From Ruminococcus sp. (GTDB taxonomy: Bacteria; Bacillota; Clostridia; Oscillospirales; Ruminococcaceae): a stretch of DNA of 41,441 nt. How positions within the stretch are numbered: position 1 is the first letter of the stretch; every line of letters begins with the position of its first letter. Where the stretch lies: positions 1-41,441 of the forward strand of contig NZ_JAEFAJ010000030.1 in assembly GCF_016287535.1 (NCBI RefSeq), read 5' to 3'. Shown one piece after another: positions 7,141 to 15,559 of the stretch. The notes under the pieces were generated by a model. That model was given only the letters and a program-made list of their open reading frames with translations, was not told where the DNA came from and did not search any database. Made by a program: the position numbers and the translations under genes.

Positions 7141-7468
7141 TAAGCGTTTTAGCTGAAGTGCTTTATAGCCGTAATCCCGGCTGCATATGTCTGACTAATC
7201 GATCGGTGCATATTATGCGGTTTTGAGGTAGCGGTATTTTTAAAGCATATAAACACATCTTATTTATTGATCGGTTACATTACAGGCACAGCTTGCATAA
7301 TATGTCTTTCGGCAGAGACATATACCTTTTACACACAGATCGCCTATGGAGGATCAGGAGATAATCCTGCGGAAGAGCGATGAAAGCACCGCTGCCGTTT
7401 CATTGCGGAGAAGCGGTAATTTAAAGAAAAAATTCAAGAGCAAGAGAAATCATTGAGGTTGTGTTCAA
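7141..7468 (+). ncRNA. Long structured 5' leader of operon A
   Basis: No convincing ORF lies here. Hairpins visible by eye are ATATGTCT/AGACATAT (7300-7323), CAGGA-GATAA-TCCTG near 7358-7372, and ACCGCT/AGCGGT near 7389-7419. CGATGAAA (from 7378) could instead pair with TTTCATTG within the last hairpin. GATCGGT appears twice (about 7200 and 7269). I recognise no known riboswitch class. A regulatory leader is inferred only from length and structure. Confidence 0.4.
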
Positions 7469-8356
7469 ATGAAAAACAAGACAAAAAACCAGTGCGGAAG
7501 AAAGGGAGAAAGAGTATTCAGCAATATCTGCGTTCTTCCGAGTTTTATCGGCGTAATGCTGTTTTTTTTCATTCCGTTCTGCATAGTTATATATTATTCT
7601 CTTATAAACAACCCGGTACTGAAGGATTTCGTGGGTATAGAGAACTACACGAAGCTCTTCAGCAATACCGCGTTCATGAAGGCTGTGAAGAACACTGCGT
7701 TCTTCTCGGTCGTGTCTGTTCCGCTGGCAGTGATCCTTTCGCTGGGACTGGCGATGCTGCTTGAAAGGAACATTCCCGGAAAGAGTATTTTCAGGACATT
7801 TTTCCTGAGTCCGCTCATGGTCCCGACTGCTTCGGTAGTTCTTGTGTGGCAGGTAATATTCCATAATCACGGAACCCTGAACCAGCTGATAGAGCATTTC
7901 GGCGGTCAGTCGGTAGACTGGATAAAGTCACCGTACGGACAGGTCATTATAATATGTATGTTCCTGTGGAAGAATCTCGGATACAATATGATACTGTTCA
8001 TGTCGGCGCTCTGTGCGATACCGAGGGATATAATCGAGGTCGCGGACCTTGAGGGCGCGGGAAGCTGGTACAAGTTCATACATATCAAGCTGAGATATCT
8101 TTCGCCTACGATACTTTTCGTTCTCATACTCTCGATGATAAATTCATTCAAGATATTCCGTGAGGTATACCTCCTCACGGGAAACTATCCTCAGGATAAG
8201 CTGTATATGCTTCAGCACTTTATGAACAATACCTTCAACAGCCTTGACTACCAGAAGCTGTCATCTGCTGCGGTATTGCTCGCGCTCGTGATGATAGTGA
8301 TAATGGCGGTTCTTCTCATCGCCGAAAACATTTTCGGAAAGGATGTGGAGAACTGA
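7469..8356 (+). CDS. Sugar-type ABC transporter permease (MalF/UgpA-like)
   Basis: A 295-aa inner-membrane protein with about six hydrophobic segments, the first near residue 25 (LPSFIGVMLFFFIPFCIVIYY). The cytoplasmic EAA-type loop reads IEVADLEGAGSWYKF and is the expected contact for the ATPase. TTGAGG precedes the ATG. The stop overlaps the next start by one base, the usual arrangement for a MalF/MalG pair. No ATPase gene is nearby, so a shared MsmK/UgpC-type ATPase is probably used. The substrate cannot be read from the sequence. Confidence 0.9.
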   Translation: MKNKTKNQCGRKGERVFSNICVLPSFIGVMLFFFIPFCIVIYYSLINNPVLKDFVGIENYTKLFSNTAFMKAVKNTAFFSVVSVPLAVILSLGLAMLLERNIPGKSIFRTFFLSPLMVPTASVVLVWQVIFHNHGTLNQLIEHFGGQSVDWIKSPYGQVIIICMFLWKNLGYNMILFMSALCAIPRDIIEVADLEGAGSWYKFIHIKLRYLSPTILFVLILSMINSFKIFREVYLLTGNYPQDKLYMLQHFMNNTFNSLDYQKLSSAAVLLALVMIVIMAVLLIAENIFGKDVEN

Positions 8357-9261
8357 TGAGGACCAGGCTTTTTACACCGAGGAACAGACGCAGGGCTTTC
8401 AACTGCATGATACTTGTATTCGTGCTGTTTGCGGCACTGATGTTCCTGATGCCTACCGTGCTGACGGTAGCCAATTCGTTTATGACGTCGAAGGAGATAA
8501 CCACTAACTACGGTGCGATGTTCAAAAATATGACATCAGCAAAAAAGGATATCATTTCCAAGAACGTCAATCTGAAATTCATTCCCGACAAGGTCACCTT
8601 TGCTCAGTACAAGGCGGTGCTGATACAGAATTCGGATTATCTTATGAAGTTCTGGAATTCTGTTATACTCACAGTTCCGATAACCGTGTTCCAGATACTT
8701 GTTGCTGTACTGACTTCATACGGATTCTCAAGGTATCCGAATAAATTCAAGAGCATTATCTTCTTTGCGTACATCATACTTATGATAATGCCGTATCAGG
8801 TAACTCTCGTACCTAATTTCCTTGTTGCGGATAAGTTCAATATGCTGGACACGCGGAGAGCGATCATACTTCCGGCGATATTTTCGCCCTTCAGTATTTT
8901 CCTGCTGACAAAGGTAATGCGAAGGATACCTGTTTCCTACGTCGAGGCTGCAAAGCTTGACGGCGCCAGCGAGCTGAAGATACTCACAAAGATATACGTA
9001 CCGCTCTGCAAGGGCGCTATCGTTTCTATAGCGATGCTGGTATTCATCGACTACTGGAATATGGTGGAGCAGCCGATCGTACTTATGAAAAACAATAACC
9101 TGCATCCGCTCTCGGTGTTCCTGTCAGAGATAAATACGGGAGATATCGGACTTGCGTTTGCGGTGGGAACGGTATATATGATACCGACGGTGCTTATGTT
9201 CCTTTACGGCGAGGATTATCTTGTGGAGGGAATTGCCTATTCCGGCGGCATCAAGGGATAA
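8356..9261 (+). CDS. Sugar-type ABC transporter permease (MalG/UgpE-like)
   Basis: A 301-aa partner permease with an N-terminal membrane segment (about residues 17-40), an exposed loop rich in Lys/Asn, then five further segments. The EAA loop VEAAKLDGASELKILTKIYVPL is close to consensus. It shares its first base with the end of the previous gene, so the two are translationally coupled. The outside loop at about 45-85 is longer than in many MalG-type proteins and may meet the unusual partners downstream. Confidence 0.9.
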   Translation: MRTRLFTPRNRRRAFNCMILVFVLFAALMFLMPTVLTVANSFMTSKEITTNYGAMFKNMTSAKKDIISKNVNLKFIPDKVTFAQYKAVLIQNSDYLMKFWNSVILTVPITVFQILVAVLTSYGFSRYPNKFKSIIFFAYIILMIMPYQVTLVPNFLVADKFNMLDTRRAIILPAIFSPFSIFLLTKVMRRIPVSYVEAAKLDGASELKILTKIYVPLCKGAIVSIAMLVFIDYWNMVEQPIVLMKNNNLHPLSVFLSEINTGDIGLAFAVGTVYMIPTVLMFLYGEDYLVEGIAYSGGIKG

Positions 9262-9300
9262 GATTGAAAACAGAGCTATTCTTTCAGAAGGAGCATTGAT

Positions 9301-11034
9301 ATGAACGAAACAAAAGAAGTTAAGGAAATACTTGCGGAGAGAGGAGAGACAGAAATAAAATCTCCCCTAAGGAGAAGAGAGCTTATAAAGACACTCATCA
9401 TAGTTTTTCTTGTGATAATGCTTATACTTACTTTCTTCTCGAACACGATAATGAACAAGTCTCTTGCGGAGGTAAGTACAGAGGCTGCAACAGCAGGAAA
9501 GCTCGTTGAGCGTATCAGCAAGAGCGGCGTTGTTGAATCCAACCAGTCCTATGATGTGCTTGTTGACAGCAGTAAGACAATCAAGAAGATACACGTTAAG
9601 GTCGGTCAGGAGGTAAAGGCAGGCGATGTACTGTTCACTCTGGATACTGTAAGCAGCAAGGAGCTTGAAGAGGAAGAGGAAGCGCTCGAAAAGGCAAAGC
9701 TCGAATATGAAAAGGCTCTGCTGACTGAACCTACGGATTACACCAGCGAGAATCAGAAAATAAGGATACTGCGCGAGGATCTCAGCACACTTATCTCAAA
9801 GCGTGACGCTGCAAGAGTCAACGAAGGAATATACGCAAATGCAAAGAGCGAATACAACAGAAACAAGGCAGAGCTCGACAGAATTACCGCGGAAAAGGAA
9901 ACTTATGAGAGCACAGTAAGGCAGCTCGACAGCAATTCCTACATGGACGCTGATGTAGAGCTTATCGGCGATCTTGCTTCACTTTATGCTGCTTGCAGCG
10001 CAGCTGAGGAAGAGTATACAGCAGCCTACGAAATATACAAAAATGCTGTTGAGTCCGGTGAGAACGCCGAGATAGCAAAGGCTGACGCCGACTCAAAGCA
10101 GGCTGTCAGAGACGCGGCAAATGCTGAGTACGAGCAGGCAAAAAGCTCTGTACGGAGCGATCTCGTTGCAAGGATAGCTGAGTTGAAGGTCAGTATTTCC
10201 GACCTTAATAACAGCATAAATGAGTATAACGCCAATTTCGGAAACAACAGCGGGGATTCCTATGAAACACTTGCCGCAAGCGTTACCGCAAAGCAGAATG
10301 AGCTTGAATCCGAACTCAATTCCTTTAATATGACCAAGAGGAAGAATTCGCTCGACGACAAGAAGGCTGCGCTTGACCTTGAAGCCCAGAAAAAGGCTCT
10401 TGACAAGATGCAGGAGAAGTTCGAGCAGAAGAAAAAGGAAGCAAAAACCACAGAGTTTACCGCAAAGTTCGGCGGAGTGGTAAGCGCTGTAAACGCAAAG
10501 ATCGACGAGAAGCCTATGGAGGGCGTTCCTTCCGCAACCATAGACCTTGTTGACGAAGGCTTTACTCTTACACTGTACGGAGTAGAGATCGAAAAGGCAA
10601 AGAAGCTCAAGAAGGGCATTTCGGCTGAGGTCCTCAACAATTACAGAGGTGATGTTGAGGTAATTCTCAAGGAGATAAAGCCGGACACTTCTGCGGGTTC
10701 AAAATACAGACAGCTTGTCTTTGATGTCAAGGGCGATGTTGTCGCAGGCGACAGCCTTAATCTTTCTGTTCCCTGCGGAAGCGGTACATATGACGCTATC
10801 ATTCCTAAGAGCGCTTACAAGGGAGATCTCAACGGAAATTATGTTTTTGTGGTCGAATCAAAGAATACTCCGCTCGGCAACCGTTATTACGTTGAAAAAG
10901 TCGAGGTAAGACTTGAAGCCGAGGACGAGACGGTCTGTGCCGTATCAGGCGGCATCAGCAGAGGCGACTACGTTATAACCGCTTCGAGCAAACCCATTGA
11001 TCCGGGAGTTCAGGTCCGTATGAAGGATAAATAA
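9301..11034 (+). CDS. HlyD/MacA-like membrane-fusion adaptor protein
   Basis: A 577-aa protein with one membrane segment (about residues 31-50). The first lipoyl-type half is IKKIHVKVGQEVKAGDVLFTLD (94-115). A long coiled coil rich in Glu/Lys/Ala runs from about 118 to 390. The second lipoyl half (EFTAKFGGVVSAVNAKI) and beta-barrel regions follow to the end. These are the hallmarks of adaptors that pair with MacB-type or RND exporters. AAGGAG precedes the ATG. It follows two importer permeases after 39 bp and precedes a MacB-like periplasmic domain protein, an unusual mix of importer and exporter parts. Confidence 0.88.
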   Translation: MNETKEVKEILAERGETEIKSPLRRRELIKTLIIVFLVIMLILTFFSNTIMNKSLAEVSTEAATAGKLVERISKSGVVESNQSYDVLVDSSKTIKKIHVKVGQEVKAGDVLFTLDTVSSKELEEEEEALEKAKLEYEKALLTEPTDYTSENQKIRILREDLSTLISKRDAARVNEGIYANAKSEYNRNKAELDRITAEKETYESTVRQLDSNSYMDADVELIGDLASLYAACSAAEEEYTAAYEIYKNAVESGENAEIAKADADSKQAVRDAANAEYEQAKSSVRSDLVARIAELKVSISDLNNSINEYNANFGNNSGDSYETLAASVTAKQNELESELNSFNMTKRKNSLDDKKAALDLEAQKKALDKMQEKFEQKKKEAKTTEFTAKFGGVVSAVNAKIDEKPMEGVPSATIDLVDEGFTLTLYGVEIEKAKKLKKGISAEVLNNYRGDVEVILKEIKPDTSAGSKYRQLVFDVKGDVVAGDSLNLSVPCGSGTYDAIIPKSAYKGDLNGNYVFVVESKNTPLGNRYYVEKVEVRLEAEDETVCAVSGGISRGDYVITASSKPIDPGVQVRMKDK

Positions 11035-11049
11035 GGCGGTGCGGACCTT

Positions 11050-12186
11050 ATGAGAAACAAATACAGACTGGGACAGATGATAATAGCGGCTGTAAATGCC
11101 GCCGCTGTCATAGGAACAGTGATACTGTCTGTTGCAGGCAGCAATATGGCTGAGTCCCAGAGATATAATTATGCCGCGGATCGCTGGAGCAACGGCAGCG
11201 GAAAGCAATGTTCGCAGGTAAGCTGCTTCTTCAGCGATGACGCAGGATTTACAGCAAAGGAAGCGGACGGCGTCAGAAATGAGATCACCGGCAAGCTTAA
11301 AAATGTCGGTGTTGATTCAGATGGGGGCAGGACTCTCGTAGCTCAGGCATACAGTGCCGTAGCAGGCAGAAGAAATGTCAGCTGTGAGATATACGGTCAG
11401 TCGGAGGCAGAAATAACAGCTGTAGGAGGAGATTTCTTCCTGTTCAGGGACTTTGAACTTCTCAGCGGGGCGTTCTTCTCCGATGAGAGCTATCTGAAGA
11501 ACGGCGCGGTGATCGACCGGAATCTTGCGTTTGCGCTTTACGGTTCTGATAATATAGCCGGAAAGAAGATATATATCGGAAATACCGAATTGTTCGTTTC
11601 CGGAGTAATAGCTGTTCCGTCTACAAATGCGGAAGAGAAATGCCGGGATAAAGTACCTCAGGCATATATATCATATTACGCCGCGGGACAGATATTCGGA
11701 TCCGTTGATTTTGAAAGGGGCGAGCAATCCGACTTCACCAAGGTGACAAGTTATGAATGTGTCTCCCCCGAACCTGTTGAGAATTTCACGTATGACATCG
11801 TAAAGGAAAGACTTTCCGATACGTACAGCGGAAAGATCAGCATTGTAAACAACACAGAGCGCTTTTTGCCTGAGAACAGGACAAAGGCTCTGAAAAAGCT
11901 TGAACAGCTCGTAATAAGAAAGGACAGCGTTACATATCCCTACTGGGAGAACGCTTCACGTCTTGTGGAGCTCAGGCTTTCATTCATCTACGGAGTGCGC
12001 AGGCTACTCCTTGCTATATTGCTTATAACTCTTGTATGCCTGATAATAATGGAGTACAGGAAGTTTAAGCGGAAAAAACAAGCTCTTAAACGATCTGCTG
12101 AAAATTACTTCTCGGAAATACAGACAAAGCTGAGAGAAAAGCTGCATAAGAATGCGGAGCAGACCGAAAAAGAAAAAGCTCAGTAA
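11050..12186 (+). CDS. Two-pass membrane protein with a MacB periplasmic-core-like domain
   Basis: This 378-aa protein has one membrane segment at each end (about residues 8-30 and 318-340) and an outside domain between. That domain shows the MacB_PCD pattern: a GGDFFLFRDFELLSGAFFS stretch, AVIDRNLAFALYG, AGKKIYIGNTELFVSGVI. A full MacB or FtsX-type permease would continue into three more membrane helices. Here the chain ends in a basic cytoplasmic tail (KFKRKKQALKR...), so the transport core is missing. It probably sits beside the HlyD-like adaptor as a scaffold or sensor. The family call rests on pattern memory only. Confidence 0.7.
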   Translation: MRNKYRLGQMIIAAVNAAAVIGTVILSVAGSNMAESQRYNYAADRWSNGSGKQCSQVSCFFSDDAGFTAKEADGVRNEITGKLKNVGVDSDGGRTLVAQAYSAVAGRRNVSCEIYGQSEAEITAVGGDFFLFRDFELLSGAFFSDESYLKNGAVIDRNLAFALYGSDNIAGKKIYIGNTELFVSGVIAVPSTNAEEKCRDKVPQAYISYYAAGQIFGSVDFERGEQSDFTKVTSYECVSPEPVENFTYDIVKERLSDTYSGKISIVNNTERFLPENRTKALKKLEQLVIRKDSVTYPYWENASRLVELRLSFIYGVRRLLLAILLITLVCLIIMEYRKFKRKKQALKRSAENYFSEIQTKLREKLHKNAEQTEKEKAQ

Positions 12187-12241
12187 AAGAAAGTGAGCAG
12201 ACAAAAGGAAGAAAAAATAAAAAAGAAAAAGAGGAATAATT

Positions 12242-14869
12242 ATGAAAAAAACAATGCCCAGAAGAATCGCAGCACTTGCAGCGGCGCTTGCTGTAGTTGC
12301 CGGAAGTGCTGTATCATGTAATTCCAAGAAGGAAAAACAGAATGTAAAGTCAAAGGATGTCAAGCAGCTCATGTCAGCGGCTTACCGTGCAGTTGAGATC
12401 GATACCGATGTTGATATTATCGAGAACATTTACAGGTTGAACGATGAAACCATACTGCTGACAGGAAGAACCAAGACAGACTATTCAAGTGTATTCTATA
12501 CGACCGATAACGAGTTCACTGCTTTCAATAAGTGGGATCTGGATATCAAAGCACCTGAGAATGCCGGTTCTGATATGCGATGTTCAGTGGCAAATGACGG
12601 AGAGATAATGATCCTTGCCACATTCTATGAGTACGGCGGTGATCCGGAGCTCTATGAAGATGACAAAGATGCTGATAGCGCAGATGACGCAAAGGATAAA
12701 GACGATGAAGCAAAGGCAGATGCTGAGGCAGACGGCGAAAAGGACAAGGCTGAGGAAAAGAAGGAAGATGCTTCCGAGCCTGCAACAGCCGCTGACGCAG
12801 ACAAAGCATCAGAGGATACCGGATCCGAAAAAACAGATGACAGCTCTGAAAAGACAAGCGGAGCATCCGAAGAAGCTGTTTCAGTTGAGGAAGCTGACTT
12901 CGATGACTACGAGGACTATAAGGACGATACAAAGGTCACAAGTACGCTTTATGTAGTTGACATTGACGGAAAGATCAAGTCTGAGAAGGAGCTTTCAGGT
13001 CTTGACGAGTTTGAGTACGGCATAAATGATATTATTGCCTGCGGAAACGGCAGGGCTATCGCAATTTCTTACGGTATGAACGGTCAGGAGTTCTTTGTGC
13101 TGAACGCTGACGGAACTGTCGGAGACAAGATAGACAGCGACCAGATGGAGTACGGCGGAGGAGTTGCTCCTATTGATGAAAAAACTCTTCTTTTATACGG
13201 CTATGGCATGACAGGCGGCATGAAGCTCGAACTGCTTGATATAAATACATTCAAGCCCACAGGCGAAGAAATAAAGTTTGAAGAATCAAATAACGATATC
13301 CTCAGCGGTTCTTTCTATGCAGGAAGCGGAGACTACAGATTCTATTCTTCAACCTCCGATGGCTTCTATGGTATAAAAACCGACGGAACGAGCGAAAAGC
13401 TTATCGACTGGATAGATTCAGACCTGGGAAGCGGAAGTATATCATCGTTCATCCCAATGGAAAACGGTGATTACATAATGGCATTCCAGAACTACATGAA
13501 CGGCGATAGTACGCTCTACAGGCTTACAAAGCGTGATGCTTCCGAGCTTGAGAACATGAAGGTAATGACCATCGCTTCTCTTGGCGGTTCATGGGATCTG
13601 AATGAACAGGTTTCCGCATTCAACAAGGCACATGACGATATCCGCTTCAAGGTTATCGATTACTCAAAGTATGATGAATACGACGAAGAGACCTATGCTC
13701 TTAAAGCGTCAGGCGAAGATCAGTTCAAGAAGGATATAGTTGCCGGAGATGTTCCTGATATGGTAGTTTCAACAGGCACTGCTTCTATAATGGCACTGGC
13801 AAACAAGGACCTGTTTGTAGATATGTATGAATATCTTAACAAGGATACCGAACTCAAGAAAGACGATATTCTTCCGAATGTTCTCAGGGCAGGCGAGTAT
13901 AAAGGAAAGCTCATCACAATTTCTCCCCAGTTCTCAGTATCTACTGTTGCTGCCAAGAAAAAGAATGCTGACAAGGCTAACTGGACAGTTGATGATCTTA
14001 TAAGCACATACGAGAACCGCTCAAACAAGGATATGCATCTTATGGGCAATGATACAAAGGATTCTGTACTTGATCTCCTTGCAGGTTCACTCGGCAACTG
14101 CATTGACTACGAAAAAGGCACCTGCAGCTTTGATGATCCTGAGTTCAAGAAGCTCCTGACATTCTGTGACAGTTTCGGTGCATCAAAGATATTTGACGAG
14201 GACGGCAAGATCTCTGTTGATGAAGACTACAGCAATGAGATGCAGGAATACTACGGCGGTGCAGCATTCAAAAAGGACAAGGTACTGCTCCAGACAATAG
14301 ATTTCAGCTATCCTGAGGGTATTGTTGACGCTATGAACGGCACTCTTGCTGGAGAGGATGTCACATTTGTCGGCTTCCCTTCAAATGACGGAATGGGCGG
14401 CGTAATGTCGGTATATACAAACTATGCTATCTTCTCAACATCAGAGAACAAGGACAGCTGCTGGGAGTTCATCAAGAGCTTCTTCAACGAAAGCACTGAG
14501 GAAGAGGACGATAATGGCGGATACTCATTTGGTTTCTCATCTTACAGACCTAAATTTGAAAAAGAACTCGACAAGTGCATGAGCAAGCCTTCATATAATG
14601 ATCCTGAGACCGGCAAGAAGGTAGAGTATGAGTATTCATACTACGACGGAAACAATTCTGTTGAGATATCTCCTCTCACAAAGGAGCAGAGAGATTTTAT
14701 AGCTGATTATATAATGAATTCAACAAAGATCTCAAATGATTTCAGTGCTGATATCCAGAATATAATCACTGAAGAGGCTATGGCTTATATGAAGGGCGAG
14801 AAGTCAGCTGACGAGATCGCGGGCAACCTTCAGAGCCGTATCTCACTCATCCTTGGCGAGCGCAACTGA
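12242..14869 (+). CDS. Large lipoprotein: propeller-like domain fused to an ABC solute-binding domain
   Basis: An 875-aa protein with a lipoprotein signal ending AVSC (Cys26). Residues about 45-435 are short repeating beta-strand units (TILLTGRT, YVVDIDGKI, GRAIAISYG, FVLNADGTV, TLLLYGYG, DYRFYSSTSDG) that look like a beta-propeller. An acidic low-complexity insert of about 95 residues (about 137-232, mostly D/E/A/K/S) breaks it. From about 437 (MKVMTIASLGGSWDLNEQVSAFNKAH) to the end is a family-1 type solute-binding domain. It should sit on the outer membrane face and feed the two permeases. The propeller may bind polymer, sense load or contact the adaptor. Confidence 0.82.
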   Translation: MKKTMPRRIAALAAALAVVAGSAVSCNSKKEKQNVKSKDVKQLMSAAYRAVEIDTDVDIIENIYRLNDETILLTGRTKTDYSSVFYTTDNEFTAFNKWDLDIKAPENAGSDMRCSVANDGEIMILATFYEYGGDPELYEDDKDADSADDAKDKDDEAKADAEADGEKDKAEEKKEDASEPATAADADKASEDTGSEKTDDSSEKTSGASEEAVSVEEADFDDYEDYKDDTKVTSTLYVVDIDGKIKSEKELSGLDEFEYGINDIIACGNGRAIAISYGMNGQEFFVLNADGTVGDKIDSDQMEYGGGVAPIDEKTLLLYGYGMTGGMKLELLDINTFKPTGEEIKFEESNNDILSGSFYAGSGDYRFYSSTSDGFYGIKTDGTSEKLIDWIDSDLGSGSISSFIPMENGDYIMAFQNYMNGDSTLYRLTKRDASELENMKVMTIASLGGSWDLNEQVSAFNKAHDDIRFKVIDYSKYDEYDEETYALKASGEDQFKKDIVAGDVPDMVVSTGTASIMALANKDLFVDMYEYLNKDTELKKDDILPNVLRAGEYKGKLITISPQFSVSTVAAKKKNADKANWTVDDLISTYENRSNKDMHLMGNDTKDSVLDLLAGSLGNCIDYEKGTCSFDDPEFKKLLTFCDSFGASKIFDEDGKISVDEDYSNEMQEYYGGAAFKKDKVLLQTIDFSYPEGIVDAMNGTLAGEDVTFVGFPSNDGMGGVMSVYTNYAIFSTSENKDSCWEFIKSFFNESTEEEDDNGGYSFGFSSYRPKFEKELDKCMSKPSYNDPETGKKVEYEYSYYDGNNSVEISPLTKEQRDFIADYIMNSTKISNDFSADIQNIITEEAMAYMKGEKSADEIAGNLQSRISLILGERN

Positions 14870-14916
14870 TAAAAAACAAGATAAATTCGTATATATTAAT
14901 AACCTCCTTAATTTAT

Positions 14917-14954
14917 GGCACTGCCGCAGAAATGCGGCGGTGCCTTTTACTTTT
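14917..14954 (+). terminator. Terminator of operon A
   Basis: GGCAC-T-GCCGCA (from 14917) pairs with TGCGGC-G-GTGCC (to 14944) around a GAAA loop and is followed by TTTTACTTTT. It closes the five-gene operon. Confidence 0.92.
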
Positions 14955-14968
14955 GAACCTGGCTTGTG

Positions 14969-14997
14969 TTGACAAAAAAACACATAAATGATATACT
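14969..14997 (+). promoter_or_regulatory. Promoter of the DUF2752 gene
   Basis: TTGACA (14969-14974) and TATACT (14992-14997) with a 17-bp spacer, starting just after the operon A terminator. Confidence 0.88.
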
Positions 14998-15047
14998 GAT
15001 TATGCAGAAAACGGTATTCGGAAAACTTTGTAAGGAAAGTGCGGGAT

Positions 15048-15440
15048 ATGAAAAAAGGAATAAGGATATTATTTGCAGTTCTTATGCCCTGTGCGGCGGC
15101 TGCGGTATTTTTTTTCAGGGACTATCTTATAGGTCTGAAGCGGTATTTCAGGAGCTGCTCATTTTATAATATCACGGGATACTGGTGTCCGGGCTGCGGG
15201 AACACAAGAAGCGCAGAAGCGCTCCTGCACGGTCATATAATTACTTCTGTAAGGAACAATCCACTGCTCCCGTTACTGCTTCTGGTGCTCATACTTGTGT
15301 ATATCGAGAATCTCGGAGCGCTGGCAGGAAAGAGGATAAAGCTTCTGTCTGGAAAGACAAGCGTATGGGTGACAGTCTCATGTCTGCTTGCGGCTTTTTA
15401 TATACTCAGGAATTTCATACCAGCCCTGGGACCTGTATAA
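15048..15440 (+). CDS. DUF2752 family small membrane protein
   Basis: A 130-aa protein with an N-terminal hydrophobic segment, the family hallmark GYWCPGCGNTRSAEALLHG near residue 47, and further membrane segments (NPLLPLLLLVLILVY and VTVSCLLAAFYIL). The two Cys in CPGCG may bind metal or be redox active, but the function is unknown. I chose ATG 15048 because AAGGA lies a proper distance upstream. GTG 15039 is too close to it. It has its own promoter and terminator and is monocistronic. Confidence 0.85.
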   Translation: MKKGIRILFAVLMPCAAAAVFFFRDYLIGLKRYFRSCSFYNITGYWCPGCGNTRSAEALLHGHIITSVRNNPLLPLLLLVLILVYIENLGALAGKRIKLLSGKTSVWVTVSCLLAAFYILRNFIPALGPV

Positions 15441-15459
15441 AACAGTGTGCTCAATAACC

Positions 15460-15490
15460 GCTCCCTGAAAGTCCGGGAGCTTTGTTCTTT
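15460..15490 (+). terminator. Terminator of the DUF2752 gene
   Basis: GCTCCC (15460-15465) pairs with GGGAGC (15475-15480) and is followed by TTTGTTCTTT. Confidence 0.8.
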
Positions 15491-15499
15491 CAAAAATTA

Positions 15500-15528
15500 A
15501 TGACAAATCACAATTAATGTGGTATAAT
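15500..15528 (+). promoter_or_regulatory. Promoter of the flippase-like gene
   Basis: ATGACA (15500-15505) and TATAAT (15523-15528) with a 17-bp spacer, and TGTGG just before the -10 box. Confidence 0.75.
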
Positions 15529-15559
15529 ATAGTGTATTACCTTTTTCGGAGTGTTAAAA

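Noticed and set aside
12546..12956. Overlapping frames on both strands opposite the acidic insert
   Set aside because: They arise from low-complexity GA-rich codons of the real lipoprotein gene.
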